Origin: Paenirhizobium naphthalenivorans | GTDB taxonomy: Bacteria; Pseudomonadota; Alphaproteobacteria; Rhizobiales; Rhizobiaceae | NCBI RefSeq assembly: GCF_007992095.1 | Contig: NZ_BJZP01000010.1 | Location: forward strand, 62,001-126,000 | Length of the DNA: 64,000 nucleotides | Reading direction: 5' to 3' | Shown: in pieces, positions 30,896-39,862 of the stretch | Layout: each line of letters starts with the position of its first letter | How positions within the stretch are numbered: position 1 is the first letter of the stretch | Program-made: the position numbers and the translations under genes | The notes under the pieces: model-generated | Databases searched by the model: none | The model's input: only the letters and a program-made list of their open reading frames with translations | What the model was told of the DNA's origin: nothing

Positions 30896-31666
30896 ATGTC
30901 GCTGACGAGCCTTGCAGGAAAACGTGGACTGGTCGTCGGCATCGCCAACGACGTGAGCATCGCCGCCGGCTGCGCCGCAGCCTTTCGCGCCGCCGGCGCC
31001 GAACTCGCCGTCACCTATCTCAACGAGAAGGCCGAGCCTTTCGTCCGGCCAGTCGCCGAAAAACTGGACGCGGAAATCTTCGTGCCGCTCGACGTGCGCA
31101 TTCCGGGCCAGTTGGAGGCGGTGTTCGGCGAAATCGAACGCCGCTGGGGCAAGCTCGATTTTCTCCTGCATTCCATCGCCTTCGCCCCGCGCGAGGACCT
31201 TCACACCAGCGTCGTCAATTGTTCGGCCGAAGGCTTCGCCATGGCCATGGACGTCTCCTGTCACTCCTTCATCCGCATGGCAAAGCTCGCCGTGCCGCTG
31301 ATGAGGAACGGTGGCAGTCTGATAACCGTCAGCTTCTACGGCGCCGATCGGGTGGTGGAGAACTACAACATGATGGGGCCGGTCAAGGCCGCGCTGGAAT
31401 CGAGCGTCCGTTATCTCGCAGCCGATCTCGCCGAGAGCCGGGTCCGCGCCTTTGCCATCTCGGCCGGCCCGGTCAAGACCCGTGCGGCCTCCGGCATCGA
31501 CCGCTTCGACGCTCTTCTTGACAAGGTGCGCGAACGCACCCCCGCCCACCGCCTCGTCAGCATCGAGGACATCGGCCAGATCGCCGCCTTCCTCGCCAGC
31601 GACGCAGGTGCGCCCATGACCGGCTCGGTGATCTATGCCGACGGCGGTTTCCACACCGTCGCCTGA
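30896..31666 (+). CDS. fabI: Enoyl-[acyl-carrier-protein] reductase, FabI type
   Basis: 256 aa from the ATG at 30896 with CGGAGAC upstream. The atypical SDR layout of FabI is clear: GLVVGIANDVSIAAGCA cofactor loop, LHSIAFAP, and the catalytic Y157-x6-K164 with the additional Y148. It reduces trans-2-enoyl-ACP with NAD(P)H. It lies 17 bp after ackA. FabI as the last gene of a PHA-synthase/pta/ackA set is known in rhizobia. It may be a second copy besides the housekeeping enzyme. Confidence 0.92.
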   Translation: MSLTSLAGKRGLVVGIANDVSIAAGCAAAFRAAGAELAVTYLNEKAEPFVRPVAEKLDAEIFVPLDVRIPGQLEAVFGEIERRWGKLDFLLHSIAFAPREDLHTSVVNCSAEGFAMAMDVSCHSFIRMAKLAVPLMRNGGSLITVSFYGADRVVENYNMMGPVKAALESSVRYLAADLAESRVRAFAISAGPVKTRAASGIDRFDALLDKVRERTPAHRLVSIEDIGQIAAFLASDAGAPMTGSVIYADGGFHTVA

Positions 31667-31780
31667 GCGGGCCCGCCGACACAGAACCTTCACACGACGG
31701 GTCTAAGCACGGACCCGGACGGGCGCCGGCGAGTCGTCGTCGAAACAGGGCCCCGGCATTCAAATCGGAAAGGTCAGGCT

Positions 31781-32965
31781 ATGCTGATGGACGTGCGTGC
31801 TGAGGGTCATGAAAACGATGCGACCGCCCGGCTGACAATCGCCAATGCCCGGATCATCCTGGCCGACGGGATTGTTCACGGCACACTCGTCTCTGAAGCC
31901 GGACAGATCGTCGCGATCGAAACCGGCTCGCAGCCAAGCGGCGCGCTGGACTTTGGCGGCGACTATCTCCTGCCCGGTCTCGTCGACATCCACACCGACC
32001 ATTTTGAAAAGCACGTCTATCCCCGTCCGCACGTCCGCTGGGATTATATGCGCGCCGCCCTTGCCCATGACGCCCAGATTATCGGCGGCGGCGTGACCAC
32101 CGTTTTCGACAGCCTTTGCGTCGGCGTTTCTTCCGAAGACAGCGAACGCGCGGAGATCCTGAGCCCGATGATCGACGTGCTGGAGCGCGCCCAGGCAGCC
32201 GGCATGCTGCGCGCCGAACACTTCGTCCACCTTCGCTGCGAAGTGGTCGATCCGCGTACGCCGGAACTCACCGCCGAGAACATCGACCGGCCACTGGTGC
32301 GCGTCGTCTCGGTGATGGAACATCTGCCGGGCATCCGCCAGAGCCGCGACATGGACGCCTACGTCAACCGCCTGCAGAAGGCAGGGGGCGAAAGTGAGGC
32401 GGTCATCCGCGACCGCATCGCCCAGATGGTGGCGGAGAAATCGGACATCGGCCGCACGGTGCGCCCCGAGGTCGTGGCACTCGCCCGCGCCCGCGGTCTG
32501 CCTCTGCTCAGCCATGACGACACCGACATCGAGCATGTCGATCTGGCGGCCGACGAAGGCGTGGCGATCTCCGAATTCCCCTGCACGCTGGAGGCCGCCC
32601 GCGAGGCCCGCAGCCGTTCCATGCTGATCGTCGGCGGAGCGCCAAACATCGTGCGCGGCGGCTCGCAATCGGGCAATGTCGCGGTGCGTGAACTGCTCGA
32701 GGAAAGGCTCGTCGACATTCTCGCCTCGGACTACGTGCCACGCTCCATGCTCGATGCCGCCTTCCTGATCGGCAGCGATCCGGCACTCGACTACGATCTG
32801 GCCGCGGCCGTTCGCATGGTGACAAAGGTGCCGGCAGAGGCCGCAGGCCTTGCCGATCGAGGCGAAATCGCCCTCGGCAAACGCGCGGATCTCATCCGCG
32901 TCGGCCTGCATGATGGTCATCCGTTCCTCAAGGCCGTGTGGCGAAAGGGGCAACGGGTCGCCTGA
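31781..32965 (+). CDS. phnM: Alpha-D-ribose 1-methylphosphonate 5-triphosphate diphosphatase (PhnM)
   Basis: 394 aa amidohydrolase-superfamily protein with PhnM-specific stretches: DYLLPGLVDIHTDHFEKHVYPRP, IIGGGVTTVFDSLCVG and LPLLSHDDTD. PhnM removes pyrophosphate during C-P lyase breakdown of phosphonates. No phnGHIJKL genes are present here, so this is an orphan copy that may serve a C-P lyase encoded elsewhere or have another substrate. It lies 114 bp after fabI on the same strand and its stop is 4 bp from that of the convergent peptide-transport operon. Confidence 0.88.
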   Translation: MLMDVRAEGHENDATARLTIANARIILADGIVHGTLVSEAGQIVAIETGSQPSGALDFGGDYLLPGLVDIHTDHFEKHVYPRPHVRWDYMRAALAHDAQIIGGGVTTVFDSLCVGVSSEDSERAEILSPMIDVLERAQAAGMLRAEHFVHLRCEVVDPRTPELTAENIDRPLVRVVSVMEHLPGIRQSRDMDAYVNRLQKAGGESEAVIRDRIAQMVAEKSDIGRTVRPEVVALARARGLPLLSHDDTDIEHVDLAADEGVAISEFPCTLEAAREARSRSMLIVGGAPNIVRGGSQSGNVAVRELLEERLVDILASDYVPRSMLDAAFLIGSDPALDYDLAAAVRMVTKVPAEAAGLADRGEIALGKRADLIRVGLHDGHPFLKAVWRKGQRVA

Positions 32966-32969
32966 CGGT

Positions 32970-33725
32970 TCAGGCCTCCCGCACAAACCCTTCGCTCGCC
33001 ACCATCAGCTGGCGCGTATAGTCGGTCGAGAACTCTCGCGAGCGTAGCTGCGCCACATCGAGCGACTCGACCACCTTTCCGGCCTTCATCACCGCCAGCC
33101 GCTCGCACATGTGGCTGATCACCGCCAGGTCATGGCTGACCATGACGAAGGTCAGGTCGCGATCCTTGCGAGCCTGTTCGAGCAGGTTGAGGATCTCGGC
33201 CTGGATAGACGCATCGAGCGCCGAAGTCGGCTCGTCGAGCAGCAGGATCTTCGGTTCGACGATCAACGCCCGCGCAATGGCGATGCGCTGGCGCTGACCA
33301 CCCGACAACTGATGCGAAAAGCGGAAGCGGAAGCCGGAACCGAGCCCCACCTCGTCGAGCGCGCGGGCGATCCGTGACTCGGCGTCGGTGAAGCCATGGA
33401 TGGCAAGCGGCTCGAGCAGCAGCCGGTCGATCGTCTGGCGCGGATGCAGCGAGCCATAGGGGTCCTGGAACACCATCTGGACGGTCCGGTAGAACTCGTG
33501 GTCGCGGTCCTTGCCGGAAAAGCTGCGGCCATCCACCAGGAGGCTTCCGCTGTCGAAACGGTTGAGTCCTGCGACAGCGCGCAAAAGCGTCGACTTGCCG
33601 GAGCCGGATTCACCGACGATGCCGAACGACTCGCCAGCGGCAATATCGAGACTCACCTCGTTCAGCGCCCGAAAGCCGCTGAAAGTCACGAGCATGTCGC
33701 GGATCGAAATGGCTGGTGCGGTCAT
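32970..33725 (-). CDS. Peptide ABC transporter ATP-binding protein (DppF-like)
   Basis: 251 aa from the ATG at 33725, which overlaps the previous gene by 4 bp (an upstream GTG at 33734 is also possible). Walker A VGESGSGKST, signature LSGGQRQR and LLLDEPTSALD are intact. The usual C-terminal peptide-binding tail is short. It is the last gene of the second peptide-import operon (dipeptidase-A-B-C-D-F order). Confidence 0.9.
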   Translation of the reverse strand: MTAPAISIRDMLVTFSGFRALNEVSLDIAAGESFGIVGESGSGKSTLLRAVAGLNRFDSGSLLVDGRSFSGKDRDHEFYRTVQMVFQDPYGSLHPRQTIDRLLLEPLAIHGFTDAESRIARALDEVGLGSGFRFRFSHQLSGGQRQRIAIARALIVEPKILLLDEPTSALDASIQAEILNLLEQARKDRDLTFVMVSHDLAVISHMCERLAVMKAGKVVESLDVAQLRSREFSTDYTRQLMVASEGFVREA

Positions 33726-34555
33726 AGCGCCCACGCCTCCTGGCGTTCGAGGACGGGCAAGGGGTGGTGATCGGCATCGATCTGCGGCAGACAGCTGAGC
33801 AACCCACGCGTATAGGGGTGCTGCGCCTCGGACAGACGTGAGGCCGGCAGCTCCTCTACGACATGCCCCGCATACATGACGAGAACCCGGTCACAGAAGG
33901 ATGAGACGAGACGCAGGTCGTGGCTGATGAAGATGAGCCCCATGCCGCGCTCGGAGACGAGCTTGTCCAAGATCGCCAGCACTTCGAGCTGCACGGTGAC
34001 GTCGAGCGCCGAGGTCGGCTCGTCGGCAATCAGCAATTCCGGGCCGCAGATCAGCATCATGGCGATCATGATGCGCTGCCCCATGCCGCCGGAGACTTCA
34101 TGCGGATAGAGATCGAAGACCCGTTCGGGGTCGTTGATCTGCACCGATTCCATCATGTCCAGCGCCCGCTGGCGCTTCTCGGCTGTGGACAGACGCTCGT
34201 GGGTCTGCAAGGTCTCCATGATCTGCCGACCGACCGGCATGACCGGGTTCAGCGAATATTTCGGGTCCTGCAGGATCATGGCGATTTTCTTGCCGCGCAG
34301 CGAACGGCGCTCGCGGCGCGAGATCGACAGAAGATCGGTGCCGCCGAATGCGAGGCGGTCGGCTGTGATCCTCGCATGCCCCGGCGTCAGTCCCATGATA
34401 GCGCGGCCGGTTTGCGACTTGCCGGAACCGGATTCGCCGACAATGCCGAGCCGTTCCTTGCCAAGCGTGAAGTTCACGCCGCGCACGGCCTCGACGAGAC
34501 CGGTGCGGGTCGGAAAGCTGACCTTGAGATTTTCGACAGTCAGGAGAGGCGTCAT
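33722..34555 (-). CDS. Peptide ABC transporter ATP-binding protein (DppD-like)
   Basis: 277 aa with Walker A VGESGSGKSQ, signature VSGGMGQR (a G where R is common), Walker B IADEPTSALD and the C-terminal oligopeptide motif AQHPYTRGLLSCLPQ. It works with the DppF-like ATPase as a heterodimer, in contrast to the first peptide system of this window, where both cassettes are in one protein. It overlaps its neighbours by 4 bp on both sides. Confidence 0.9.
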   Translation of the reverse strand: MTPLLTVENLKVSFPTRTGLVEAVRGVNFTLGKERLGIVGESGSGKSQTGRAIMGLTPGHARITADRLAFGGTDLLSISRRERRSLRGKKIAMILQDPKYSLNPVMPVGRQIMETLQTHERLSTAEKRQRALDMMESVQINDPERVFDLYPHEVSGGMGQRIMIAMMLICGPELLIADEPTSALDVTVQLEVLAILDKLVSERGMGLIFISHDLRLVSSFCDRVLVMYAGHVVEELPASRLSEAQHPYTRGLLSCLPQIDADHHPLPVLERQEAWAL

Positions 34556-35484
34556 TGTCCGGCCTCCTTCGGATCCAGCGCATCGCGCAAACCGTCACCC
34601 AGGAGGTTGAAGCCGAGCGAAACGATCAGGATGGCGAATCCCGGCATGGCCGCGACCCACCACTGATCAAGAATGAAACGGCGGCCGGAGGCGATCATCG
34701 CCCCCCATTCCGGCAACGGCGGCTGAGCGCCGAGACCGAGAAAGCCAAGACCAGCGGCCGTCAGGATGATGCCGGCCATGTCGAGCGTAACGCGGACGAT
34801 CAGCGACGACATGCACAGCGGCATGATGTGGAAAATGACGATACGGATCGGAGAGGCGCCCATCAGCCTGACCGCGGCGATGAAATCCGAATTGCGGAAG
34901 GTCAACGTTTCGGCCCGCGCGATACGCGCGTAAGGCGGCCAGGAAGTGATGGCGATCGCAAGCACGGCATTCTCGATGCCCGGACCGAGAGCGGCGACCA
35001 GCGCCAGCGCCAGAACGAGCTTGGGGAAGGCCAGGAAAATATCGGTGATCCGCATCAGCACGGCGTCCACCCATCCCCCGGCATAACCGGAGACAGTGCC
35101 GACGATCAGACCGATCGGCGCGGCGATGACCGCCACCAGCACGATGACGAAAAGAGTCAGTCGTGAGCCGTAGAGCAGGCGCGAGAGAATGTCGCGGCCC
35201 TGGTCGTCGGTGCCGAGCAGATAACCGGCGGTGCCGGGTGGCAGGAGCCGGGCATTGCGCAGATCGCCCTGCACCGGCGAATGCGGCGCCAGAACGTCGG
35301 CAAAGGCGGCGACGAGCAGCAGGCCGATCAGGATCAGCAGGCCGAGCACCGCCAGGCGGTTCTCGGAAAAGCGCCGCCAGATGATGTAGAGCCGGCCAAG
35401 ACGGGCCTGCCGGCGTGACTGCGGGCGATCGGAGAGAAGCCAGTCGCGCAGGCTCAGGTCGGTTTGCATGTCGGTCTGGCTCAT
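34552..35484 (-). CDS. Peptide ABC transporter permease (DppC-like)
   Basis: 310 aa. A cytoplasmic N-terminus of about 45 residues is followed by a membrane helix, the OppC motif LLGTDDQGRDILSRLLYGSR and the EAA-type loop FIAAVRLMGASPIRIVIFHIMP. About six transmembrane helices are visible. ATGA overlaps with the adjacent genes show a tightly coupled operon. Confidence 0.9.
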   Translation of the reverse strand: MSQTDMQTDLSLRDWLLSDRPQSRRQARLGRLYIIWRRFSENRLAVLGLLILIGLLLVAAFADVLAPHSPVQGDLRNARLLPPGTAGYLLGTDDQGRDILSRLLYGSRLTLFVIVLVAVIAAPIGLIVGTVSGYAGGWVDAVLMRITDIFLAFPKLVLALALVAALGPGIENAVLAIAITSWPPYARIARAETLTFRNSDFIAAVRLMGASPIRIVIFHIMPLCMSSLIVRVTLDMAGIILTAAGLGFLGLGAQPPLPEWGAMIASGRRFILDQWWVAAMPGFAILIVSLGFNLLGDGLRDALDPKEAGQ

Positions 35485-36485
35485 CGGCTGCGCGTCCTCG
35501 GGTCGAGTGCGTGATAGAGGATATCGGTCAGCAGATTGATCGCAATGAACACGGCGCCGATGACCATCGTGCCGCCCAGCACGGCGTTCATGTCGGCGTT
35601 CTGCAGCGAATTGGTGATGTAGAGGCCAAGCCCTGGCCAGGAGAAGATCGTCTCGGTCAGCACCGAGCCTTCGAGCAGACCGGCGTAGGAGAGCGCGATC
35701 ACGGTAACCAGCGGCACGGCGGCATTGCGCAGCGCATGGAACCAGATGATCCGTGTCTCGGACAACCCTTTGGCGCGCGCTGCGACGATATACTCCTGGG
35801 ACAGTTCATTGAGCATGAAGCTGCGGGTCATCCGGCTGATATAGGCCAGCGAGAAATAGCCAAGCAGAGCACCGGGAAGGATGATGTGGCGGAAGACATC
35901 CCACAAGACGTCCCACTGGCGCTGCCAGGCGGCATCGAGCAGGAAAAAGCCGGTAATCGGCGTGAAGGAATATTCATAGACGATGTCGATGCGCCCCGGA
36001 TAGGCAACCCAGTGAAGCTTCGCGTAGAAGAGCACCAGCGCCAGAAGACCGAGCCAGAAGATCGGCACGGAATAGCCGATCAAGCCGATGACCCGAACGA
36101 TCTGGTCGGCGATCGAGCCGCGCTTGACCGCGGCGAGCACGCCGAGCGGCACGCCGAAAAAGGCGCCGATCACCGTGCCGACGGAGGCAAGCTCGATCGT
36201 CGCCGGGAATACCCGGCGGATGTCGGTCATTACCGGATTGGTGGTCAGCACCGAAATGCCGAAGTCGCCGGTGAGCGCCTGTCGGACATAGATGAAAAAC
36301 TGCTGGTAGAGCGGCAGATTGAGGCCAAGCTCCTCGCGCACGCGTTCAACGACATGAGCGGGCGCACGGTCGCCGACGATGGCGAGCGCCGGATCGATCG
36401 GAACGACGCGGCCGATGAAGAAGGTCACGGCCAGAAGACCAAGATAGGTCGTCACCACGGTCACGAGGAACCGCAGCAACGACAT
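35481..36485 (-). CDS. Peptide ABC transporter permease (DppB-like)
   Basis: 334 aa from the ATG at 36485 (MSLLRFLVTVVTTYLG), which gives the standard DppB N-terminus directly at the first helix. A TTG at 36548 would add 21 residues without membrane character and would place a strong RNA hairpin (36494-36526) inside the coding region, so the ATG is preferred, although no clear Shine-Dalgarno sequence precedes it. The loop IVAARAKGLSETRIIWFHALRNAAVPLVT is the ATPase-docking motif. Confidence 0.85.
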   Translation of the reverse strand: MSLLRFLVTVVTTYLGLLAVTFFIGRVVPIDPALAIVGDRAPAHVVERVREELGLNLPLYQQFFIYVRQALTGDFGISVLTTNPVMTDIRRVFPATIELASVGTVIGAFFGVPLGVLAAVKRGSIADQIVRVIGLIGYSVPIFWLGLLALVLFYAKLHWVAYPGRIDIVYEYSFTPITGFFLLDAAWQRQWDVLWDVFRHIILPGALLGYFSLAYISRMTRSFMLNELSQEYIVAARAKGLSETRIIWFHALRNAAVPLVTVIALSYAGLLEGSVLTETIFSWPGLGLYITNSLQNADMNAVLGGTMVIGAVFIAINLLTDILYHALDPRTRSR

Positions 36486-36493
36486 GGCGAAGG

Positions 36494-36526
36494 CCGAGGC
36501 GCGGGCGCCGGAGCGCCCCGCCTCGG
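36494..36526. repeat. Intercistronic hairpin between dppA-like and dppB-like genes
   Basis: CCGAGGCG (36494-36501) pairs with CGCCTCGG (36519-36526), and inside a one-base bulge GGGCGC pairs with GCGCCC around a CGGA loop, giving 14 pairs. On the operon (minus) strand it lies 28 nt after the binding-protein stop and 8 nt before the permease ATG. On the plus strand it is followed by TTTTT, so it could also stop antisense transcription. Confidence 0.75.
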
Positions 36527-36553
36527 TTTTTGTTTCGACAAGGGCCAAGGGCC

Positions 36554-38194
36554 TTAGTCCTTGGACACGGTATAGACGAAGTTGGTGTCGAAGCTCGGGC
36601 CGAGCTTGTAACCCTTCACCTTATCCGAATAGCCGGCGACTTCCGTCTGCTGGAAGATGACGACGAACGGACCGGTGGCCAGAACCTGCTTCTGCAGATC
36701 CTCATAGATGGCGGCGCGCGCGGCCGAATCCTTCTCGAGCAAAGCTGCCTGGGTCTTTTCCGTCAGGTCCGGAACGTTCCAGGCATTGCGCCAGGCCAGC
36801 GTCTTGCTCTTGCCTTCATCGGAATTGTCCGGATTGGCGGTGAAGGTCTCGGCGTTGGAGTTCGGGTCGAAATAGTCCGAGCCCCACTGGCCGATGTAGA
36901 TGTCGTGCTGGCGGGCGCGGTACTTGGTCAGCGTCTGCTTGCCATCGCCGGGGATGATCTCCAGCTTGATGCCGGCCTGGGCGAGCGTCTGCTGGACATT
37001 CTCGGCAATGCCGGTGACAGGCTGGGTGTTGCGCACGTCCATGGTGACGGTGAAGCCATCGGCGAGACCGGCCTTGGCCAGCAGTTCCTTGGCCTTGGCA
37101 ACGTCGAATGTGTAGGGGTTGTCGTTCAGCGCGCCGAGCTGGCCGGCAGGAAGGAAGGTCTGGTGGATCGTGCCGATGCCCTTGATCAGGGTTTCACCGA
37201 TCGCATCATAGTCGACCAGATACTTGAAGGCCTCGATGACTTCCGGCTTGGCCAGCGTCTCGTTCTTCTGGTTGAGGCTGAAGTAATAGAGCGTGCCCTT
37301 CGGAGCGGAAGCGAGCGCCATGCCTTTCTTCTTGGAAACGGCTTCCACGTCACCCGGCTCAAGGTTGCGCGCCACGTCGATGTCGCCGTTCTCGAGCGCC
37401 AGGCGCTGGCCCGCGCTTTCCTTCATGTGGCGATAGATGACGCGCGCAAGCGCCGGCTTTTCGCCGAAGTAATTGTCGTTGCGCTCCAGAACGACCACTT
37501 CGTTGGCGCGCCACTCGCGGATCTTGTAAGGGCCTGAACCGGCATAGCCGGTCTTGAGGAACTCGTTACCGAAGTCGGTGTCGTACTTGTATTCGTCGGA
37601 AGGCGTGACCGCCTTGGCGTGCTCCATCACGACTTTCTTGTCGACGACGGAAGCAGGGGTCGAGGTCAGAACGTTCAGAACGAAGCTCGGCGCATAGGGC
37701 TTGTCGACGGTCAACACGAAAGTGGTCTCATCGGCGGCCTTGGCCTTGTCCGTAACATTATCGCCGTCGAGGCCAAACTGGGTCAACAGGAAGGCCGGGG
37801 ACTTGTCGAGCTTGACGACGCGTTCGATCGAGAAGGCGACATCTTCCGCGGTGATCGGATTGCCGGACGCGAACTTCATACCGGGCTTCAGCTTGAAGGT
37901 ATAGGTCAGGCCGTCGTCGGACACGGTCCAGCTGTCGGCAAGCTCACCGATGACCTTCGACGTGTCGCTCATGTCGAGGTTGACCAGTTTGCTGTAGGTG
38001 TTGGCGGTGACCTCGGCGGTCGAGATTTCAAACGCCTCACCTGGATCGAGCGTGATGATGTCGTCGAACGCCCAGCCTTCGACCAGCGTGTCGGCCGGCG
38101 TTGCGGCAAAAGCCTGCGGCGCCGAAGCGAGCAGCAAGGCAATGGCCGCGCTGCTGGTCATAAGGCGCATCGTCTTATTGAAGGAATGCATCAT
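36554..38194 (-). CDS. Peptide ABC transporter substrate-binding protein (family 5)
   Basis: 546 aa from the ATG at 38194 (MMHSFNKTMRL), with a signal peptide cleaved after AFA at about residue 30. The SBP family 5 motif LKPGMKFASGNPITAEDVAFSIERVV is present. It is the periplasmic receptor of the second peptide system. The preceding gene in the operon encodes a membrane-dipeptidase-family enzyme, which suggests dipeptides as ligands. Confidence 0.92.
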   Translation of the reverse strand: MMHSFNKTMRLMTSSAAIALLLASAPQAFAATPADTLVEGWAFDDIITLDPGEAFEISTAEVTANTYSKLVNLDMSDTSKVIGELADSWTVSDDGLTYTFKLKPGMKFASGNPITAEDVAFSIERVVKLDKSPAFLLTQFGLDGDNVTDKAKAADETTFVLTVDKPYAPSFVLNVLTSTPASVVDKKVVMEHAKAVTPSDEYKYDTDFGNEFLKTGYAGSGPYKIREWRANEVVVLERNDNYFGEKPALARVIYRHMKESAGQRLALENGDIDVARNLEPGDVEAVSKKKGMALASAPKGTLYYFSLNQKNETLAKPEVIEAFKYLVDYDAIGETLIKGIGTIHQTFLPAGQLGALNDNPYTFDVAKAKELLAKAGLADGFTVTMDVRNTQPVTGIAENVQQTLAQAGIKLEIIPGDGKQTLTKYRARQHDIYIGQWGSDYFDPNSNAETFTANPDNSDEGKSKTLAWRNAWNVPDLTEKTQAALLEKDSAARAAIYEDLQKQVLATGPFVVIFQQTEVAGYSDKVKGYKLGPSFDTNFVYTVSKD

Positions 38195-38244
38195 TTCCGT
38201 CGTTCCCCTGTTGTCCCTATTGGTCTTTTCGAAGCATCCGCAGC

Positions 38245-39297
38245 CTATTCGTGCCAGGCGGATGCCAGAACTCTCAGCCAGTTCTCCCGGCATATTTTAG
38301 CAAGATCCAGATCAGCGTATCCGGCTGCTTTCAGGGCGGCAACCAGTTTCTGATTGCCGCTCGCGTCGGCGAGTTCGGCTGGAATCGTCGCTCCGTCGAA
38401 GTCGGAACCGAGAGCCACGCAGTCGATCCCCATGCGCTCCACCATATAGTCGATATGCTTGACCATGGCGCTGATCGGCGTTGCCGCGTTATCCTGCGCG
38501 TCGTCGCGCAGCATGGTGACGGCATAATTAAGCCCCACCAAGCCGCGGCTCTCCTTGATCGCGTCGAACTGCTTGTCGGTGAGGTTGCGCGCCACCGGCG
38601 TCAGCGCATGAACGTTGGAATGGCTGGCGACCAGCGGCTGGTCGGTGGTCTTCGCCACATCCCAGAAGCCGCGCTCGGTGATATGGGCGAGGTCGACCAG
38701 AATGCCGAGCCGATTGCAGGCCTTGACCAGTTCAAACCCGGCATCAGTCAGCCCCGGCCCTGTATCGGGCGATGACGGATAGGCGAAGGGTACGCCGTGG
38801 CCAAAGATATTGTTGCGGCTCCAGACCGGTCCGAGCGAACGAAGCCCGGCGGCATAAAAGACCTCGAGCGTGTCGAGATCCTCGTCAAGCGCCTCGCAAC
38901 CTTCCATATGCATGACCGCCGCAAACACACCATCGTCCATCGCATTACGGATCTGTGCCGTCGAGCGGCAAAGCCGCCAGGCACCTGCCCGATCAAGACG
39001 AAGGGCGATCGAGGCCATGTCGAGCGCGATGTCAAGTGACGGCTGGCGGGCGAGCGGCGCTTCGAGCGGCGTGGAATAGTGGCCGTTGGCATCCGGCTCC
39101 TTGAGCGAGAAATCACCGTTGGAGGGGATATAGATGGCACAGAGTCCACCGGCCAGCCCGCCCGCCTTGGCGCGCGGTCCGTCGATATGCCCTTCACTGG
39201 CGCCATTGGCGAATTCGACAACCGGATCAACTCCCTTCGCCCGTCCCTGCCAGAGCCGCAACAGAACGTCGTTGTGACCGTCGAAAACCAGTTCCAT
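38245..39297 (-). CDS. Membrane dipeptidase family (M19, renal dipeptidase-like)
   Basis: 350 aa from the ATG at 39297. The zinc ligands H8 and D10 lie in FDGHNDV, and the bridging and second-metal ligands fit MHMEGCE, LVDLAHITERGFWDV and ASHSNVHAL; GSDFDGATIPAEL closes the barrel. There is no signal peptide, so the enzyme is cytoplasmic. It would hydrolyse the dipeptides imported by the system encoded immediately downstream. It is the first gene of the operon, 50 bp before the binding-protein gene. Confidence 0.9.
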   Translation of the reverse strand: MELVFDGHNDVLLRLWQGRAKGVDPVVEFANGASEGHIDGPRAKAGGLAGGLCAIYIPSNGDFSLKEPDANGHYSTPLEAPLARQPSLDIALDMASIALRLDRAGAWRLCRSTAQIRNAMDDGVFAAVMHMEGCEALDEDLDTLEVFYAAGLRSLGPVWSRNNIFGHGVPFAYPSSPDTGPGLTDAGFELVKACNRLGILVDLAHITERGFWDVAKTTDQPLVASHSNVHALTPVARNLTDKQFDAIKESRGLVGLNYAVTMLRDDAQDNAATPISAMVKHIDYMVERMGIDCVALGSDFDGATIPAELADASGNQKLVAALKAAGYADLDLAKICRENWLRVLASAWHE

Positions 39298-39862
39298 GAG
39301 AAAAATCCCGCTGTCCGAGAACCAATGATGGGAATGCAATGAGCAACGGAGCCCCCTTCCCGCAGCGGCTATCACCGCTTGTTAAACTAACGTAGAACTA
39401 AATCACACGCCGGTTCAAGCCAAAAAAAGCTGATTGCAAACAAGGCGATGCACGGGACGGTAGAACGTCGCGTTTTGACCTCCCGTCAATACCGCATCCG
39501 CTTCCAGGTCGGCGGAGGCCCGGCAATTTCCGCCGTCAGCGAACGTCGCTCAAAATTTGCACCGACTGACGAAATAAAAATGGTCAACCGACCAAATTTG
39601 CGGCACGATGCAGAAATTCCGCCTCGGCGGGATGGGGCTTGGAGGAGCCTCGGGAGACGAAACCTACAGCACACATCGCTGTTTCTATGGCGGTTTGCGG
39701 GTTTCAGAGAGGACAAAACGGGGAGGGATTTCTCAGATTTCAGCGCGTGGCACGCATATTGCGTCGCCATCATCGACGAGCCAACCGGCGCGACTGAATG
39801 TCGGCAACACTGGAACGCGAGTTGTTGTCGGAAAAGGTCCACTTCCAGACTGGGGATATTTC
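39298..39862. promoter_or_regulatory. 565-bp divergent intergenic region between two transport operons
   Basis: No gene could be supported here. It holds the promoters of the minus-strand dipeptidase/dpp operon and the plus-strand potABCD-like operon. The left half is A-rich around 39390-39440 (TTAAACTAACGTAG, AAAAAAAGC). The right half carries the inverted repeat at 39581-39594 and a direct repeat AAATTTGC (39553-39560 and 39594-39601) flanking it. Open frames running rightwards from 39448 and 39608 are upstream extensions or shadows of the ATPase gene. Confidence 0.6.
39578..39599. promoter_or_regulatory. Candidate operator of the potABCD/hydrolase operon
   Basis: TGGTC-AACC-GACCA (39581-39594) is a perfect 5-bp inverted repeat; AAA and TTT further out extend the symmetry with a two-base interruption. 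Half-sites of the TGGTC/GACCA kind are common for TetR and GntR family repressors. The only regulator in this operon is the TetR gene at its far end. Confidence 0.5.

Noticed and set aside
31667..31780. Possible terminator between fabI and phnM
   Set aside because: GCGGGCCCGC at about 31668-31677 is a palindrome too short to form a useful loop and lacks a T-run.
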